A stretch of 64,000 nt of DNA from an uncultured Veillonellaceae bacterium. GTDB taxonomy: Bacteria; Bacillota; Negativicutes; Selenomonadales; Selenomonadaceae. The stretch spans positions 1 through 64,000 of the forward strand of contig CADCIX010000029.1 of the NCBI GenBank assembly GCA_902801565.1. The letters run 5' to 3'. Shown one piece after another: positions 1 to 9,065 of this stretch. The translations under genes and the position numbers were made by a program. Position 1 is the first letter of the stretch, and the number at the start of each line of letters is the position of its first letter. The notes under the pieces are model-generated. The model saw only the letters and a program-made list of their open reading frames with translations. It did not search any database and was not told the DNA's origin.

Positions 1-57
1 TTTTTCAATCTTAGGATTTTCTAACAAATTTGTTGATAGTTATTTTCATTAACGGGG

Positions 58-1830
58 ATGTTAGGCAAATCTCTTTTTCCTTATGACCCCGATATCATAC
101 CAATGGATGAAGATTTCACCTTGCAGATGTTCCTTGACAACTCCATCGTAGATTCGGCTTCATGGCAGGAGTTTATGCCAGCAGGTGTTACAAAAGCAAT
201 TTTCAAGAATTTCATACAGTATTATGATCCTGAGGTTTTTGTCGCGGCTGGCCGCAGAATTCGGGCTGTTGCCAAAAATGCAGATGAACTTGTACCTACG
301 GAGCGTGTGCGTAGAATTGCCGAGTTGTTCTCTTGTTTCAAAAACCCGGATAAGGAAACCGTTCTGACACCTTGGCGAGTGGTAAATATGCACATGAGTG
401 ACTGCATTGGTGGATATGATTTCTATGATGAAAAACATGAAGTCGTATTGGAGAACCAACCGCCCAGATTTGTAGACCAAGGGCAAGTTACTCAGGATAT
501 ATTTGCCAATATAGACTCTCGGATTTTGGAAATCAATTCAAAGACAGGGCTATATCCGCTTTATGTCACATATAGTCTGTATCGAGCAAGACTGGGCGAA
601 AATACAGAAAATGATTTGTCTCTGAATGATTTGCTTATTCTTTGGGATAGAACGGTGCAAGAGAATATATATGTTATATGTAAAACACCGATGGCAAAAT
701 CTATTACAAAACGTACACTGGTTGGATTTCGGAATGTGAGTGTGAACGCACACTACTTTGATGACCTTATCAATTATTTGGAGCATAAGCCAGAAAAATT
801 TTTAGCACGAGTGTTGAAATGCAGATATTGGAATAAAGGTGGTGGAAAAATGAATTTTGATGCTGTGGTTGGAAATCCACCTTATCAGATAGAAACTGGA
901 GGAGCTGGCCGACAGGCTAAGCCTGTCTATAATTTCTTTGTGGAGCAAGGAAAGAATTTGAGCTCCCACTACCTTTCGATGATAACACCGTCCAGATGGT
1001 TCTCGGGTGGTATGGGATTGGATTCCTTCAGGGATAACATGACATCGGATGCAAAAGTTATGCGTCTATTCGACTATATTAACGCAAAGGATTGTTTTCC
1101 ACAAATTAGCATTAGTGGTGGCGTGTGTTATTTCCTATGGAATAAAAAATTTGAAGGGGATTGCACTGTTGTAAATGTAACCAATGGGAAGAGAAACTCC
1201 TTGGTACGTCCAATGGATGAATTTCAAGTATTTGTCAGATATAATGATGCGGTTTCTATTCTGCACAAAATACTAAATCATGCAGGGTTTGAAGCACTTG
1301 ATACTGTTATTAGTCCCCTTATGCCATTTGGATTGCCGACAAACTATCGCGGTGAAAAAGAGAAGTCGAAAGCAAAACCATTACGATTATATGCCAGTGA
1401 TACTATTACTTACATTGGGCGCTCTGAAATAGAAAAAGGCAACGAATTGGTTGACAGTTACAAAGTAATGATGAGTAAAATGAGTGCTGAACATGCAGGG
1501 GAACCCAATAAGGAAGGCATGTTTAATGTGTTCACCAAGACCATGAGAATACTGAAGCCTGGGGAAGTATGTACCCACTCCTATTTTTTGCTTGGAAACT
1601 ACGATAATGAAGATGAGGCAAATGGACTGTTGACATACTTGAAGACAAAATTTGTTCGTTTTATCGTTATGACTACGTTGAGTGCTGTTAATTTGTCTAA
1701 ACTTGTCTTTTTCAATGTACCAATGCAAGATTTTACAAAATCATGGACGGATGATAAACTGTATGCGGAATACAATCTAAATGACGATGAAATCTCATTT
1801 ATTGAGTCTATGATTAAACCTATGCAGTAA
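58..1830 (+). CDS. N6-adenine DNA methyltransferase (Eco57I/type II-like)
   Basis: Probable restriction-modification adenine methyltransferase of 590 aa. A motif X-like TPWRVVNMH lies near residue 118, a motif I-like segment ILEINSKTGLYPLY near residues 160-173, and the catalytic NPPY motif at residues 273-276. These are followed by a SRWFSGGMGLDSFR segment typical of Eco57I-class enzymes. The order X-I-IV is that of a complete methylase core, but the family often carries more N-terminal sequence. An open frame in another phase ends at 52, so the start may be a true start just after an upstream gene or may mark a frameshift; ATG 58 has only a weak GGGG upstream. The gene is AT-rich compared with the core genes to the right and is followed by a helicase gene, which suggests a restriction or defence island. 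Exact type and target are unknown. Confidence 0.75.
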   Translation: MLGKSLFPYDPDIIPMDEDFTLQMFLDNSIVDSASWQEFMPAGVTKAIFKNFIQYYDPEVFVAAGRRIRAVAKNADELVPTERVRRIAELFSCFKNPDKETVLTPWRVVNMHMSDCIGGYDFYDEKHEVVLENQPPRFVDQGQVTQDIFANIDSRILEINSKTGLYPLYVTYSLYRARLGENTENDLSLNDLLILWDRTVQENIYVICKTPMAKSITKRTLVGFRNVSVNAHYFDDLINYLEHKPEKFLARVLKCRYWNKGGGKMNFDAVVGNPPYQIETGGAGRQAKPVYNFFVEQGKNLSSHYLSMITPSRWFSGGMGLDSFRDNMTSDAKVMRLFDYINAKDCFPQISISGGVCYFLWNKKFEGDCTVVNVTNGKRNSLVRPMDEFQVFVRYNDAVSILHKILNHAGFEALDTVISPLMPFGLPTNYRGEKEKSKAKPLRLYASDTITYIGRSEIEKGNELVDSYKVMMSKMSAEHAGEPNKEGMFNVFTKTMRILKPGEVCTHSYFLLGNYDNEDEANGLLTYLKTKFVRFIVMTTLSAVNLSKLVFFNVPMQDFTKSWTDDKLYAEYNLNDDEISFIESMIKPMQ

Positions 1831-1954
1831 GAATGGAATGAGCATATAGGTGATGGCATGTTCGGTTAAGATTATAATAATCCATATGAATGTCTGTCAT
1901 CGCCTATCTCATCTGTAAAAACAAAGGATATTGTCATTAAAAGGAGAAGAAACT

Positions 1955-4669
1955 ATGTTGCGCATAGATGTGTCAATTTTAGCTACAAGCAAGGTGATTT
2001 GTGAAAATATCTCTTATTTCAGCTTCTCCGATCGAGGTCTGCTAAGTCAGAATATACTTGCACAAATCCGTAATCTTGTTGAGTATGTAGCTATGAGAGC
2101 AGTATCGAATGCTAATGATATTGATCCTAATGATTATGATTTACGTAAGTTGGCACTTAAAGATATGCAAAAGAGGGGGAATTTGAGGTTTTTGTATAAA
2201 TTTCACGAAATGCTTCAGAAATCTGTTTCTCATTACACTGTAGACAAAAACGGTTCCGAGCGTCTAATGCTCAAATACTATGAATATCTTTTGAAAATTA
2301 AAATGTTTTTAAAACAAAACTTTGACTTGGACATTCTAGAAAATATACAAGATTTTCCCCTAAACACAGACAATGAAATAGCAGGTTACTACGAGAAAAT
2401 TGCAGAAAAGATCGAATCAAGTAGTCCTCTCAGTTATCCTGTCTCGTATCGTGAACGATATTATATCCAAAGAGTAAAACCATTTTTTGTAAAACAAAAA
2501 GTATATTATGAAATCACATTTACAGATGCCAATGCAAATGTCAGTAAATTTAATCGAGCAATTGCCTTCACAAAACATGAAATAATCGATAATTATGCAG
2601 TAAAGGTTTCGATACATAATGATTTTATACAAATCTTAGGCAAAAATGTTTCTATTATGATTCTTGATAACTATGAAGTTTCTATTCGCCCTTGTGAATG
2701 GAATAATTTATCTAATATTTTAGGGCTTCAAATAAAGTATAGTTCGAGTTCTGACGAATACAAGAGAATGATGCGTTTTCTCACCGATACGAAAATGTCT
2801 CTAACAGAGCTTGTGAGTGTGGATGATTACTACTATGATTGTGTGAAAAGAAAAATCATGGAGAAATCACGTTCATCAATAATCTATACTTTACTTGACC
2901 AATGTAGAGATATAATCTTGCGAGATGTAGCAGGGTCAAATATCCTACGCTACCTGCTTTATAAAATGAATAATCGAATTATTAAACAACAAATGTGTAA
3001 TAATTCGTGTGAACATTTGTCCAATCTTCATCTGAATTATGCCTGTATTCCCTTTGAACGCATGCCATATTGTACTTCGCTTCGGAAACATAATCCAAGA
3101 ATATACGATTTGTTTGATTCGATTCCTATTATTGGTCATGAACATGAATTATTTGCTAGATATATCAAAAATAACACAGAAACAGAAGGGAGGCTTTTTA
3201 CACCTACTTCGAATTTATCGCATTTGGACAATATTGAAAAAACTATACAGAAATATAATAATTTGTTGTATCATAAGCATGAGTATAGACAGTTGAAAAG
3301 GTTTAAAGATTTCATTTATGTGGCAGAATATATAGATGATATTACTGAAATTATTGCCAAACTACAAGAACTTTCTTCGACAGGTGTATCACACTATGCG
3401 GCTTCAGTTAATTATTGGATTTCTCAAAATCCTTATGATATTGATGATCAATCCAAAATTGATGCATTGTGCAAAATGTTTTCAAGTTCGCACGTTGCAT
3501 TAATATATGGAGCTGCAGGAACAGGAAAGTCTACGCTACTCAAACACGTAGCGGACTTTTGGGCAGATAAAAGTAAATTATTTCTGGCAAACACTCATCC
3601 AGCTGTAGACAATATGAGAAGAAAAGTTTCAACAGGAAATAGTACATATAGCACAATTGCGAAGTTTTTATCACAAAAGAACATAATGGATGATTATGAT
3701 ATTCTTATCATAGATGAATGTAGTACTGTGAGTAACAATGATATGAGAAAAGTGTTGGATAAGTCCAGATTTAAGCTTTTCGTCTTAGTGGGCGATATTT
3801 ATCAAATCGAATCTATTTACTTTGGTAATTGGTTTAATCTTGCTCAGAAATTTGTGCATAAGGATGCAATATTCGAATTATCACATCCTTACAGAACCCA
3901 AAATGATAACCTTCTTACTGTTTGGGAACGTGTAAGGAAACTGGATGATTCAATTTTAGAAATATTGGTAAAAAATGGTTATGTTGCAAATCTTGATGAA
4001 ACGATATTTGAAATAGGAGACGATGATGAAATTATTTTATGTTTGAATTACGATGGACTTTATGGCATAAACAATATTAATCGTTTTTTGCAAAATAATA
4101 ACCCTAATAAAGGGGTTATTTGGGGCATCAACACATATAAAATTGGAGATCCTGTGCTTTTCAACGATGCAAATATATTTTCACCTTTAATTCACAATAA
4201 TACAAAAGGACGGATTGTTGAAATCCATGCAGATGAATATCAGATTTTGTTTAATGTGGAGATAGAGAATTCCATTAATGCAATAGATGCCGAGGGGTAT
4301 GAATTTCAACTTATCGGAGAGTCGGAGAAAGGGAATTCGATTATCTCGTTTAGCGTGAACAAATTTCGAAGTACTGATGAAGATGATGATAGTGATTCTA
4401 CAATTGTTCCATTTCAAGTTGCTTATGCTGTCTCTATACATAAAGCACAAGGATTAGAATATGATTCGGTTAAAATAGTAATTACAAATGAAATTGAGGA
4501 GCAGATTACACATAATATTTTTTATACGGCTATCACAAGAGCAAAAAATAAACTAAAAATATACTGGTCACCAGAAACAGAACATGCAATTTTGGAAAGG
4601 ATGAAAATTAACGATACCAAAAAGGATGCGTATCTGCTAGCAAATTTATCTGCGTTAAAAATGGCATAA
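1955..4669 (+). CDS. SF1 (RecD/UvrD-like) DNA helicase
   Basis: Superfamily 1 helicase of about 904 aa. Walker A GAAGTGKS lies near residue 519, Walker B ILIIDECS near residue 588, motif III LVGDIYQIES, motif IV-like HPYRTQND, and at the C-terminus SIHKAQGLEYDSV followed by YTAITRAKNKL (motifs V and VI). The first roughly 500 residues match no domain I recognise and are rich in Lys, Asn and Ile. The start ATG at 1955 is chosen because AAGGAG sits 9 bases upstream; the frame is also open from a TTG at 1931. It follows the methyltransferase by 124 bp on the same strand with the same AT-rich composition. A joint role in restriction or phage defence is inferred from this pairing. A terminator follows at 4755. 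Confidence 0.8.
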   Translation: MLRIDVSILATSKVICENISYFSFSDRGLLSQNILAQIRNLVEYVAMRAVSNANDIDPNDYDLRKLALKDMQKRGNLRFLYKFHEMLQKSVSHYTVDKNGSERLMLKYYEYLLKIKMFLKQNFDLDILENIQDFPLNTDNEIAGYYEKIAEKIESSSPLSYPVSYRERYYIQRVKPFFVKQKVYYEITFTDANANVSKFNRAIAFTKHEIIDNYAVKVSIHNDFIQILGKNVSIMILDNYEVSIRPCEWNNLSNILGLQIKYSSSSDEYKRMMRFLTDTKMSLTELVSVDDYYYDCVKRKIMEKSRSSIIYTLLDQCRDIILRDVAGSNILRYLLYKMNNRIIKQQMCNNSCEHLSNLHLNYACIPFERMPYCTSLRKHNPRIYDLFDSIPIIGHEHELFARYIKNNTETEGRLFTPTSNLSHLDNIEKTIQKYNNLLYHKHEYRQLKRFKDFIYVAEYIDDITEIIAKLQELSSTGVSHYAASVNYWISQNPYDIDDQSKIDALCKMFSSSHVALIYGAAGTGKSTLLKHVADFWADKSKLFLANTHPAVDNMRRKVSTGNSTYSTIAKFLSQKNIMDDYDILIIDECSTVSNNDMRKVLDKSRFKLFVLVGDIYQIESIYFGNWFNLAQKFVHKDAIFELSHPYRTQNDNLLTVWERVRKLDDSILEILVKNGYVANLDETIFEIGDDDEIILCLNYDGLYGINNINRFLQNNNPNKGVIWGINTYKIGDPVLFNDANIFSPLIHNNTKGRIVEIHADEYQILFNVEIENSINAIDAEGYEFQLIGESEKGNSIISFSVNKFRSTDEDDDSDSTIVPFQVAYAVSIHKAQGLEYDSVKIVITNEIEEQITHNIFYTAITRAKNKLKIYWSPETEHAILERMKINDTKKDAYLLANLSALKMA

Positions 4670-4754
4670 CTAAACTTAGCTGAAAGTGCATTACAACAAC
4701 TTTTTAAGCAAATTTTTCTTTCTGGGAAACAACTTTATAAGAAACCAAAAAAAG

Positions 4755-4797
4755 AATCTTCCTCCATACTAAGAGTGTGCGGAGGGAGATTTTTTAT
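4755..4797 (+). terminator. Rho-independent terminator after helicase
   Basis: An imperfect 15-bp stem (AATCTTCCTCCATAC against GTGTGCGGAGGGAGATT, with wobble pairs) with a short loop is followed by a run of T. It separates the AT-rich methylase/helicase pair from the mobilisation genes. Confidence 0.65.
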
Positions 4798-4820
4798 TGG
4801 GCAGAGAAAGGGGTCACACG

Positions 4821-5210
4821 ATGGAACAGACTTTCAGTGGGGACATCCGCACCACAGAAGAACACACCAAGCACCACTTGACCTTAGAGGAACAGTTGGC
4901 ACAGCTTGAGGCGAAGAACAAGAAAGCGAAGGAGACGGAGGCACGGCGCAAAGCGAAGATGGCGAAACTCCGCTCTGCCCTGCTTTCGCAGAAACGAGAA
5001 GCCTTCGATAAGGTGCTTTCGGAGTATGGCATCCAGACGGAGAGTCAGTTGCAGGAGGCAATGGCACTCTATGCTAAACTCCACAGCGCAGGAATCACCA
5101 CACCAGACCAGCTTGACAAACTGATTGACTTGGCATTGGATTACAATCCCGACCTCATCAACGGGTTGACGGTGGAAAACCGCCAGTCCGCACAGGGGAA
5201 CGCTATGTAA
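4821..5210 (+). CDS. Hypothetical mobilisation-associated protein
   Basis: Small, highly charged protein of 129 aa beginning MEQTFSGD. Residues about 20-60 are almost all Glu, Lys, Arg, Ala and Leu and should form a coiled coil; the C-terminal half (TPDQLDKLIDLALDYNPDL) is helical. ATG 4821 is preferred because GAAAGGGG lies 8 bases upstream; an in-frame TTG at 4797 lacks a good ribosome site. It sits immediately before the candidate oriT and the MobC-like and relaxase genes, so it is probably part of the same mobilisation module. I do not recognise a named family. Confidence 0.6.
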   Translation: MEQTFSGDIRTTEEHTKHHLTLEEQLAQLEAKNKKAKETEARRKAKMAKLRSALLSQKREAFDKVLSEYGIQTESQLQEAMALYAKLHSAGITTPDQLDKLIDLALDYNPDLINGLTVENRQSAQGNAM

Positions 5211-5252
5211 ATCCTACACACCTCCGCACTCTAAGAGATGCCCCTCACGGGG

Positions 5253-5327
5253 GACACGGCAAGCCCGTCGGCGTTTACGTTTCGTTTACGCCTTTTGTAA
5301 ACAAATCACGCCGAGGCTTGCTGTGTC
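5253..5327. other. Candidate origin of transfer (oriT) foldback
   Basis: Arms 5253-5274 (GACACGGCAAGCC...CGGCGT) and 5308-5327 form a long imperfect inverted repeat. Between them are two direct copies of GTTTACG (5273-5279, 5284-5290) and an opposing GTAAAC near 5297-5302. It lies directly upstream of the ribbon-helix-helix and relaxase genes, the usual place for oriT. No nick site was identified, so the assignment rests on position and structure. Confidence 0.5.
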
Positions 5328-5360
5328 AATGGTTTCAGCATTTACGGGAGGTTTTGCAAC

Positions 5361-5726
5361 ATGGGCGTTATTTCGGTGAGATTGGACAACGATACGGAGG
5401 CACGATTGAAGCGGGAAGCAAGGGCGCAGGGAATGAGTTTTTCGGATTTCCTGCGGAAACGGCTGACTGGCAAAAGTCAGAAGGTAAGCGAGTTAGACTT
5501 GAAGGAGATTGCAGAAGCATTGGACGGCAATCTCCGGCAAATCTGCGATTTCCTCGACCACATCGAGCGAGAGCAGAGCGAGAATGTGTATTTGCTTCAG
5601 TTGATGATGTGTCATTTCATGCTCCTGCTCATGCCCAATGGAAAGGAGAAAATACATAATGCGTGGCGGACTGCCATTCAAAAGGCAAAGGAACATACCG
5701 CCAAGCGAGAGGGCGAATTGTCATGA
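5361..5726 (+). CDS. MobC-like ribbon-helix-helix mobilisation protein
   Basis: Protein of 121 aa. The N-terminus VISVRLDNDTEARLKREA followed by GMSFSDFLRKRL is a typical CopG/MobC ribbon-helix-helix DNA-binding fold (residues 3-36). The rest is helical. Such proteins bind oriT and recruit the relaxase. ATG 5361 has GGGAGG 9 bases upstream, and the gene overlaps the relaxase start by 4 bases, indicating translational coupling. Confidence 0.7.
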   Translation: MGVISVRLDNDTEARLKREARAQGMSFSDFLRKRLTGKSQKVSELDLKEIAEALDGNLRQICDFLDHIEREQSENVYLLQLMMCHFMLLLMPNGKEKIHNAWRTAIQKAKEHTAKREGELS

Positions 5727-7450
5727 TGAGCGGGAGAGCCATCAACTACGAACAGGCAAGCAGTTACTATAAGCATAGTGAGGATTATTATACCTGCCAC
5801 CTCACCAACTATGACCGTTGGCATGGGAAACTCGCCAAGCGACTGAAGATGACAGGCGAACTCAGCAAGGGACAATTTGACACATTCTGCCAGAACATGG
5901 CCGAGGAGGAACGGCGAAAGCGCATTGGCTTCGATGCCACCTTCAGCGCCCCCAAGTCTGTCAGCCTTGCCTTGGCAGAGTCCGATGAGCGCAGGGAGGA
6001 ACTGGTACGGATGCACCAAACCGCCGTGGATCGGGTCTTGGCAGAAATCGAAAAACACCATTTGCGGACACGAAGTAACAGCAAGAAACTGACGGCACGG
6101 AATATGGCTTGCGGCGAATTTGTCCATTTCCTCAACCGCAACAATGAACTGGATTTGCATAGCCACTGCGTCATTCTGAACCAGACCGACACAGACGAGA
6201 AGCTACTCGCCCTTGATTTTGATAAACTTCTGGAGCATCAGAAAATGCTCGGCTTGATTTATCGGCAGGAATTGGCGCATGAACTTTTGAAGTCCGGCTA
6301 TGAATTGGAAATCACCAATTCGCGGGAAGGATACTTCGAGTTAAAGGGCTTTGACCGTGAAACCGTCATGGCACACAGTTCACGCCGGAAGGAAATTCTC
6401 GCCGAGGCAAATCGCCAAGGAGCAATGACAGCCCAAGGGAAGATGCTTGCCAATCTCGCCACTCGGAAAGTCAAGGACAAATCCATCCGCTACGAGGATG
6501 TTCTGGCAGAAGTGAAGCAAAGTCTCTATGACACAGGAAAGGTAAAAATTGAACATCACAAGAAGGAGGACTCCCCACATAGAAGAATTGCAGGAACCGA
6601 TGATGATGGAGGAAGAAGGTTTTCCGATGGAGGAAACGGCACCGACCAAAAGCAGGGGCACCGTGGAGCCAATGCCGGAGATGGACATCTTGAAGCCCAT
6701 GCCGGACAATCCCGTTTTGCAGATATTGTCGAGGACTGGAGCGCAGAGTTTGAAACATTTGCCCAAGGAGATGGCCTGCCGCAGTTGTCCCAAATCCCTT
6801 TGGATGTGCCAGCAAGACGATCTCGTCTGCTTCTGCCAAGCGACACGGTTCGTCATTTGGCAAGCCTCCAGACCCAAGAGAAATATCACGCTGTTATGCA
6901 GCGGGCGCGTCGGCAGGAGCGCAGACGGCGAATAGACGGGATTGCCAAAACAGCCATCGAGCATTTGTCCAGAGAAGCCTTTGCCTTCTCCATCCCCGAA
7001 GCCTGTCACCGCATTATGGCGGAAGGTGTCTTGGAGCGGATTTCGCAAAAGGAGGCACAGGCAGCAATGGAGCGATTGAAACTTGTCAAATTGGGAAGGA
7101 TGGAACGGGGAAAGAATCGCAAGGATGTTTATGTCACCACCGAAGAAAATATTTTGCAGGAGCATAATATCATTGAGCGGATGAAGCAGGGCAAAGGCGT
7201 TATCCCTGAAACGCTCTCTATGGAGCGGAGCAAAGCCCTTCTCCATCGAGTTGCCGCCGAGGAAAATCTCACGCCCAACGAGGAGCAGACTGCCGTCCTC
7301 CATCATATCATGACCAGCGCAGACCGTTTTCTCTGTGTGCAGGGATTGGCCGGAACGGGCAAAACCTACACCATGAACGCCCTGCGGAAGTTGTGCGAGG
7401 CCGAAAATGTTCAAGGTTCGTGGCGTATGCTTCACGGGCAAGGCCGCTGA
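5723..7450 (+). CDS. MobF/TrwC-family relaxase, N-terminal part (frameshifted gene)
   Basis: Relaxase that nicks and covalently carries DNA during conjugative transfer. The N-terminus MSGRAINYEQASSYY carries the tyrosines of the TrwC domain, and DLHSHCVILN near residue 145 is the metal-binding His motif. A helicase domain starts after residue 500 with Walker A GLAGTGKTYT near residue 540, then the frame ends at 7450 just after CEAENV. The continuation is in the next frame (7407-8750), so the gene is split by a one-base indel near 7410. Between about 6550 and 6840 this frame reads as Gly/Asp/His-rich low-quality sequence while the frame starting at 6549 reads as an acidic Pro/Met/Glu-rich linker, so a second pair of indels is possible. 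ATG 5723 was chosen over the in-frame GTG at 5663, which would add 20 residues overlapping the previous gene. Confidence 0.8.
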   Translation: MMSGRAINYEQASSYYKHSEDYYTCHLTNYDRWHGKLAKRLKMTGELSKGQFDTFCQNMAEEERRKRIGFDATFSAPKSVSLALAESDERREELVRMHQTAVDRVLAEIEKHHLRTRSNSKKLTARNMACGEFVHFLNRNNELDLHSHCVILNQTDTDEKLLALDFDKLLEHQKMLGLIYRQELAHELLKSGYELEITNSREGYFELKGFDRETVMAHSSRRKEILAEANRQGAMTAQGKMLANLATRKVKDKSIRYEDVLAEVKQSLYDTGKVKIEHHKKEDSPHRRIAGTDDDGGRRFSDGGNGTDQKQGHRGANAGDGHLEAHAGQSRFADIVEDWSAEFETFAQGDGLPQLSQIPLDVPARRSRLLLPSDTVRHLASLQTQEKYHAVMQRARRQERRRRIDGIAKTAIEHLSREAFAFSIPEACHRIMAEGVLERISQKEAQAAMERLKLVKLGRMERGKNRKDVYVTTEENILQEHNIIERMKQGKGVIPETLSMERSKALLHRVAAEENLTPNEEQTAVLHHIMTSADRFLCVQGLAGTGKTYTMNALRKLCEAENVQGSWRMLHGQGR

Positions 7451-8750
7451 TGGGCTGGAGAAGGAATCGGGAATCCCCTCCTCCACCATCCACTCCTTTC
7501 TCGGCAAATTGGAGAAGGAGTCCGGCATCAAGGCAGAGCGGGACAGCGAGGACGGCATACGCCAACATTGGGACTTCTCCAAGGTCAAGCCTACCCAAGA
7601 ACGGGAAATCTGGATCGTGGACAAGGTCGGACTGGTGGACAACCATCTGATGGACGAACTGCAACAGGCGGCAATTGCCTACAACGCCCAGGTGGTGCCT
7701 TCCGGGGATTACGACCAACTGCCTCCCGTGGGAGCGGGAGAACCTTTCAAGGCGCTCATCGAGGCTGGGGCAGGAACCGCCTATCTGGAGGACATCCGCA
7801 GACAGCGGGACTTGGAACTCTTGGAGGCCGTGCGCCACTCCGTCAAGGGCGATACCCTCAAGACCTACGAGATATTGGACAAGCGGGGCGATTATCGGGA
7901 AATCGGTAGCCGTGATGACCGTATGTGTGAAATCAGGAATATCATGCGACAAGCGAAACTGGAGGACTACAAAAACCAGTTGCTCCTCGTTTCCACTAAC
8001 GGCACCCGCAAGGAGTACAACGACATGATACGAAGGGATTATATCTTTGCAGGCCAGCTTGACAAAGGCACCACCTTCAAAATCACCTCCCACAACGGGG
8101 AGAAGGATGTGACGGAGAAACGCCGATTTGCCCGAAGGGACAGAATCATCTTCACCGGCAACAACAGGTGCCTTGGCGTCCTCAACGGCACGATGGGGCA
8201 AATCGAGAACATCCAAGGCAGCGTGTTCACCGTCAGAACCGATAACGGGGAGCAAGTCACCTTCGACATAGAGCAGTACAACAGCATCGACTACAGCTAT
8301 GCCGTGACGAACTACAAGGCGCAGGGCATGGGCGTGGATTTCGTCGTGGCGGATATGCCCACCACGGGCAGGGGGCAGAACCGCAATGCCGCATACGTCG
8401 ATTTGAGCCGAGCCAAGCAGAGAGCCATCGTATTTACGGACAGCAAGGAACGACTGGAGAAGCAGACCAGGGCTTTCGTCAAGAAGGTGTCCTCCCGTGA
8501 CTTCGCCGAGCGGATTCAAAAGATGGTGCGGCGGGGCTATGTGGCGAACAATGAACGGTATCATGTGCCGGAGAAGAAATCTATCGGCGAATTGCTTGCT
8601 TCCGTGAAGTGGAAACCTCTGGATGAACGAGTGCCGGACATTTGGCAGACGTATGAACGGCAGAAAACACAACGGGACGGCAAGAAGCCTCTCCCCTCAC
8701 TCATCCGTCAGCATAGGCTGGATGAACCATCGGAAGGTATGGGAAGGTAA
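7407..8750 (+). pseudogene. Relaxase C-terminal RecD-like helicase fragment
   Basis: C-terminal 447 aa of the relaxase-helicase, out of frame with its N-terminal part. It contains GDYDQLPPVGAGEPF (motif III), SYAVTNYKAQGMGVD (motif V) and NAAYVDLSRAKQRA (motif VI). The Walker B region reads IVDKVGLVD where the family has a DE pair, so the catalytic Glu appears replaced by Lys. The frameshift and this change together suggest the transfer function is decaying, unless programmed frameshifting restores it. A strong terminator follows at 8779. Confidence 0.75.
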
Positions 8751-8778
8751 ATTTTCCCATTGCGGGCAAAAATCCAAG

Positions 8779-8824
8779 ATGCCCCACGGTCAGCAGGAGA
8801 TTGGCTGTCCGTGGGGCATTTTCC
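8779..8824 (+). terminator. Terminator of the mobilisation module
   Basis: Perfect 11-bp stem ATGCCCCACGG/CCGTGGGGCAT with a 19-base loop followed by TTTTCC. The rest of the stretch to the fbp promoter (8825-8996) shows no gene. Confidence 0.8.
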
Positions 8825-8996
8825 TTTGTCTGGCGCAGTGTGACGGTCACGGGACGCAGTAACAAATCAGTAACAAAAACTGGAAAACGGGACGGACATA
8901 GGGTATAATATCGGCATATTTAGTGAAAGGATAACGTGGAAAAACACCATATCTTGTGGTTTCTGACGAATCTGTTGAGTGTGCCGCATGGCGGAA

Positions 8997-9025
8997 TTGA
9001 AATCGTCTGCCGTATGATGTACAAT
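8997..9025 (+). promoter_or_regulatory. Sigma-70-type promoter of fbp
   Basis: TTGAAA (8997-9002), 17-bp spacer, TACAAT (9020-9025), placed about 40 bp before the fbp start. A TATAAT at 8904-8909 without a good -35 may be a second, weaker promoter. Confidence 0.6.
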
Positions 9026-9065
9026 TAAAATTGAAGTAAAGTTTAAGGAACGTGAGGTGTTACGT

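Noticed and set aside
1846-1907. Hairpin between methylase and helicase genes (ATAGGTGATG/CATCGCCTAT)
   Set aside because: Nine of ten pairs but a 42-base loop and no T-run; not enough to call a terminator or operator.
8863-8905. Tail of a tyrosine integrase (SNKSVTKTGK-like reading)
   Set aside because: Only about two dozen codons with no catalytic motif; too short to support.
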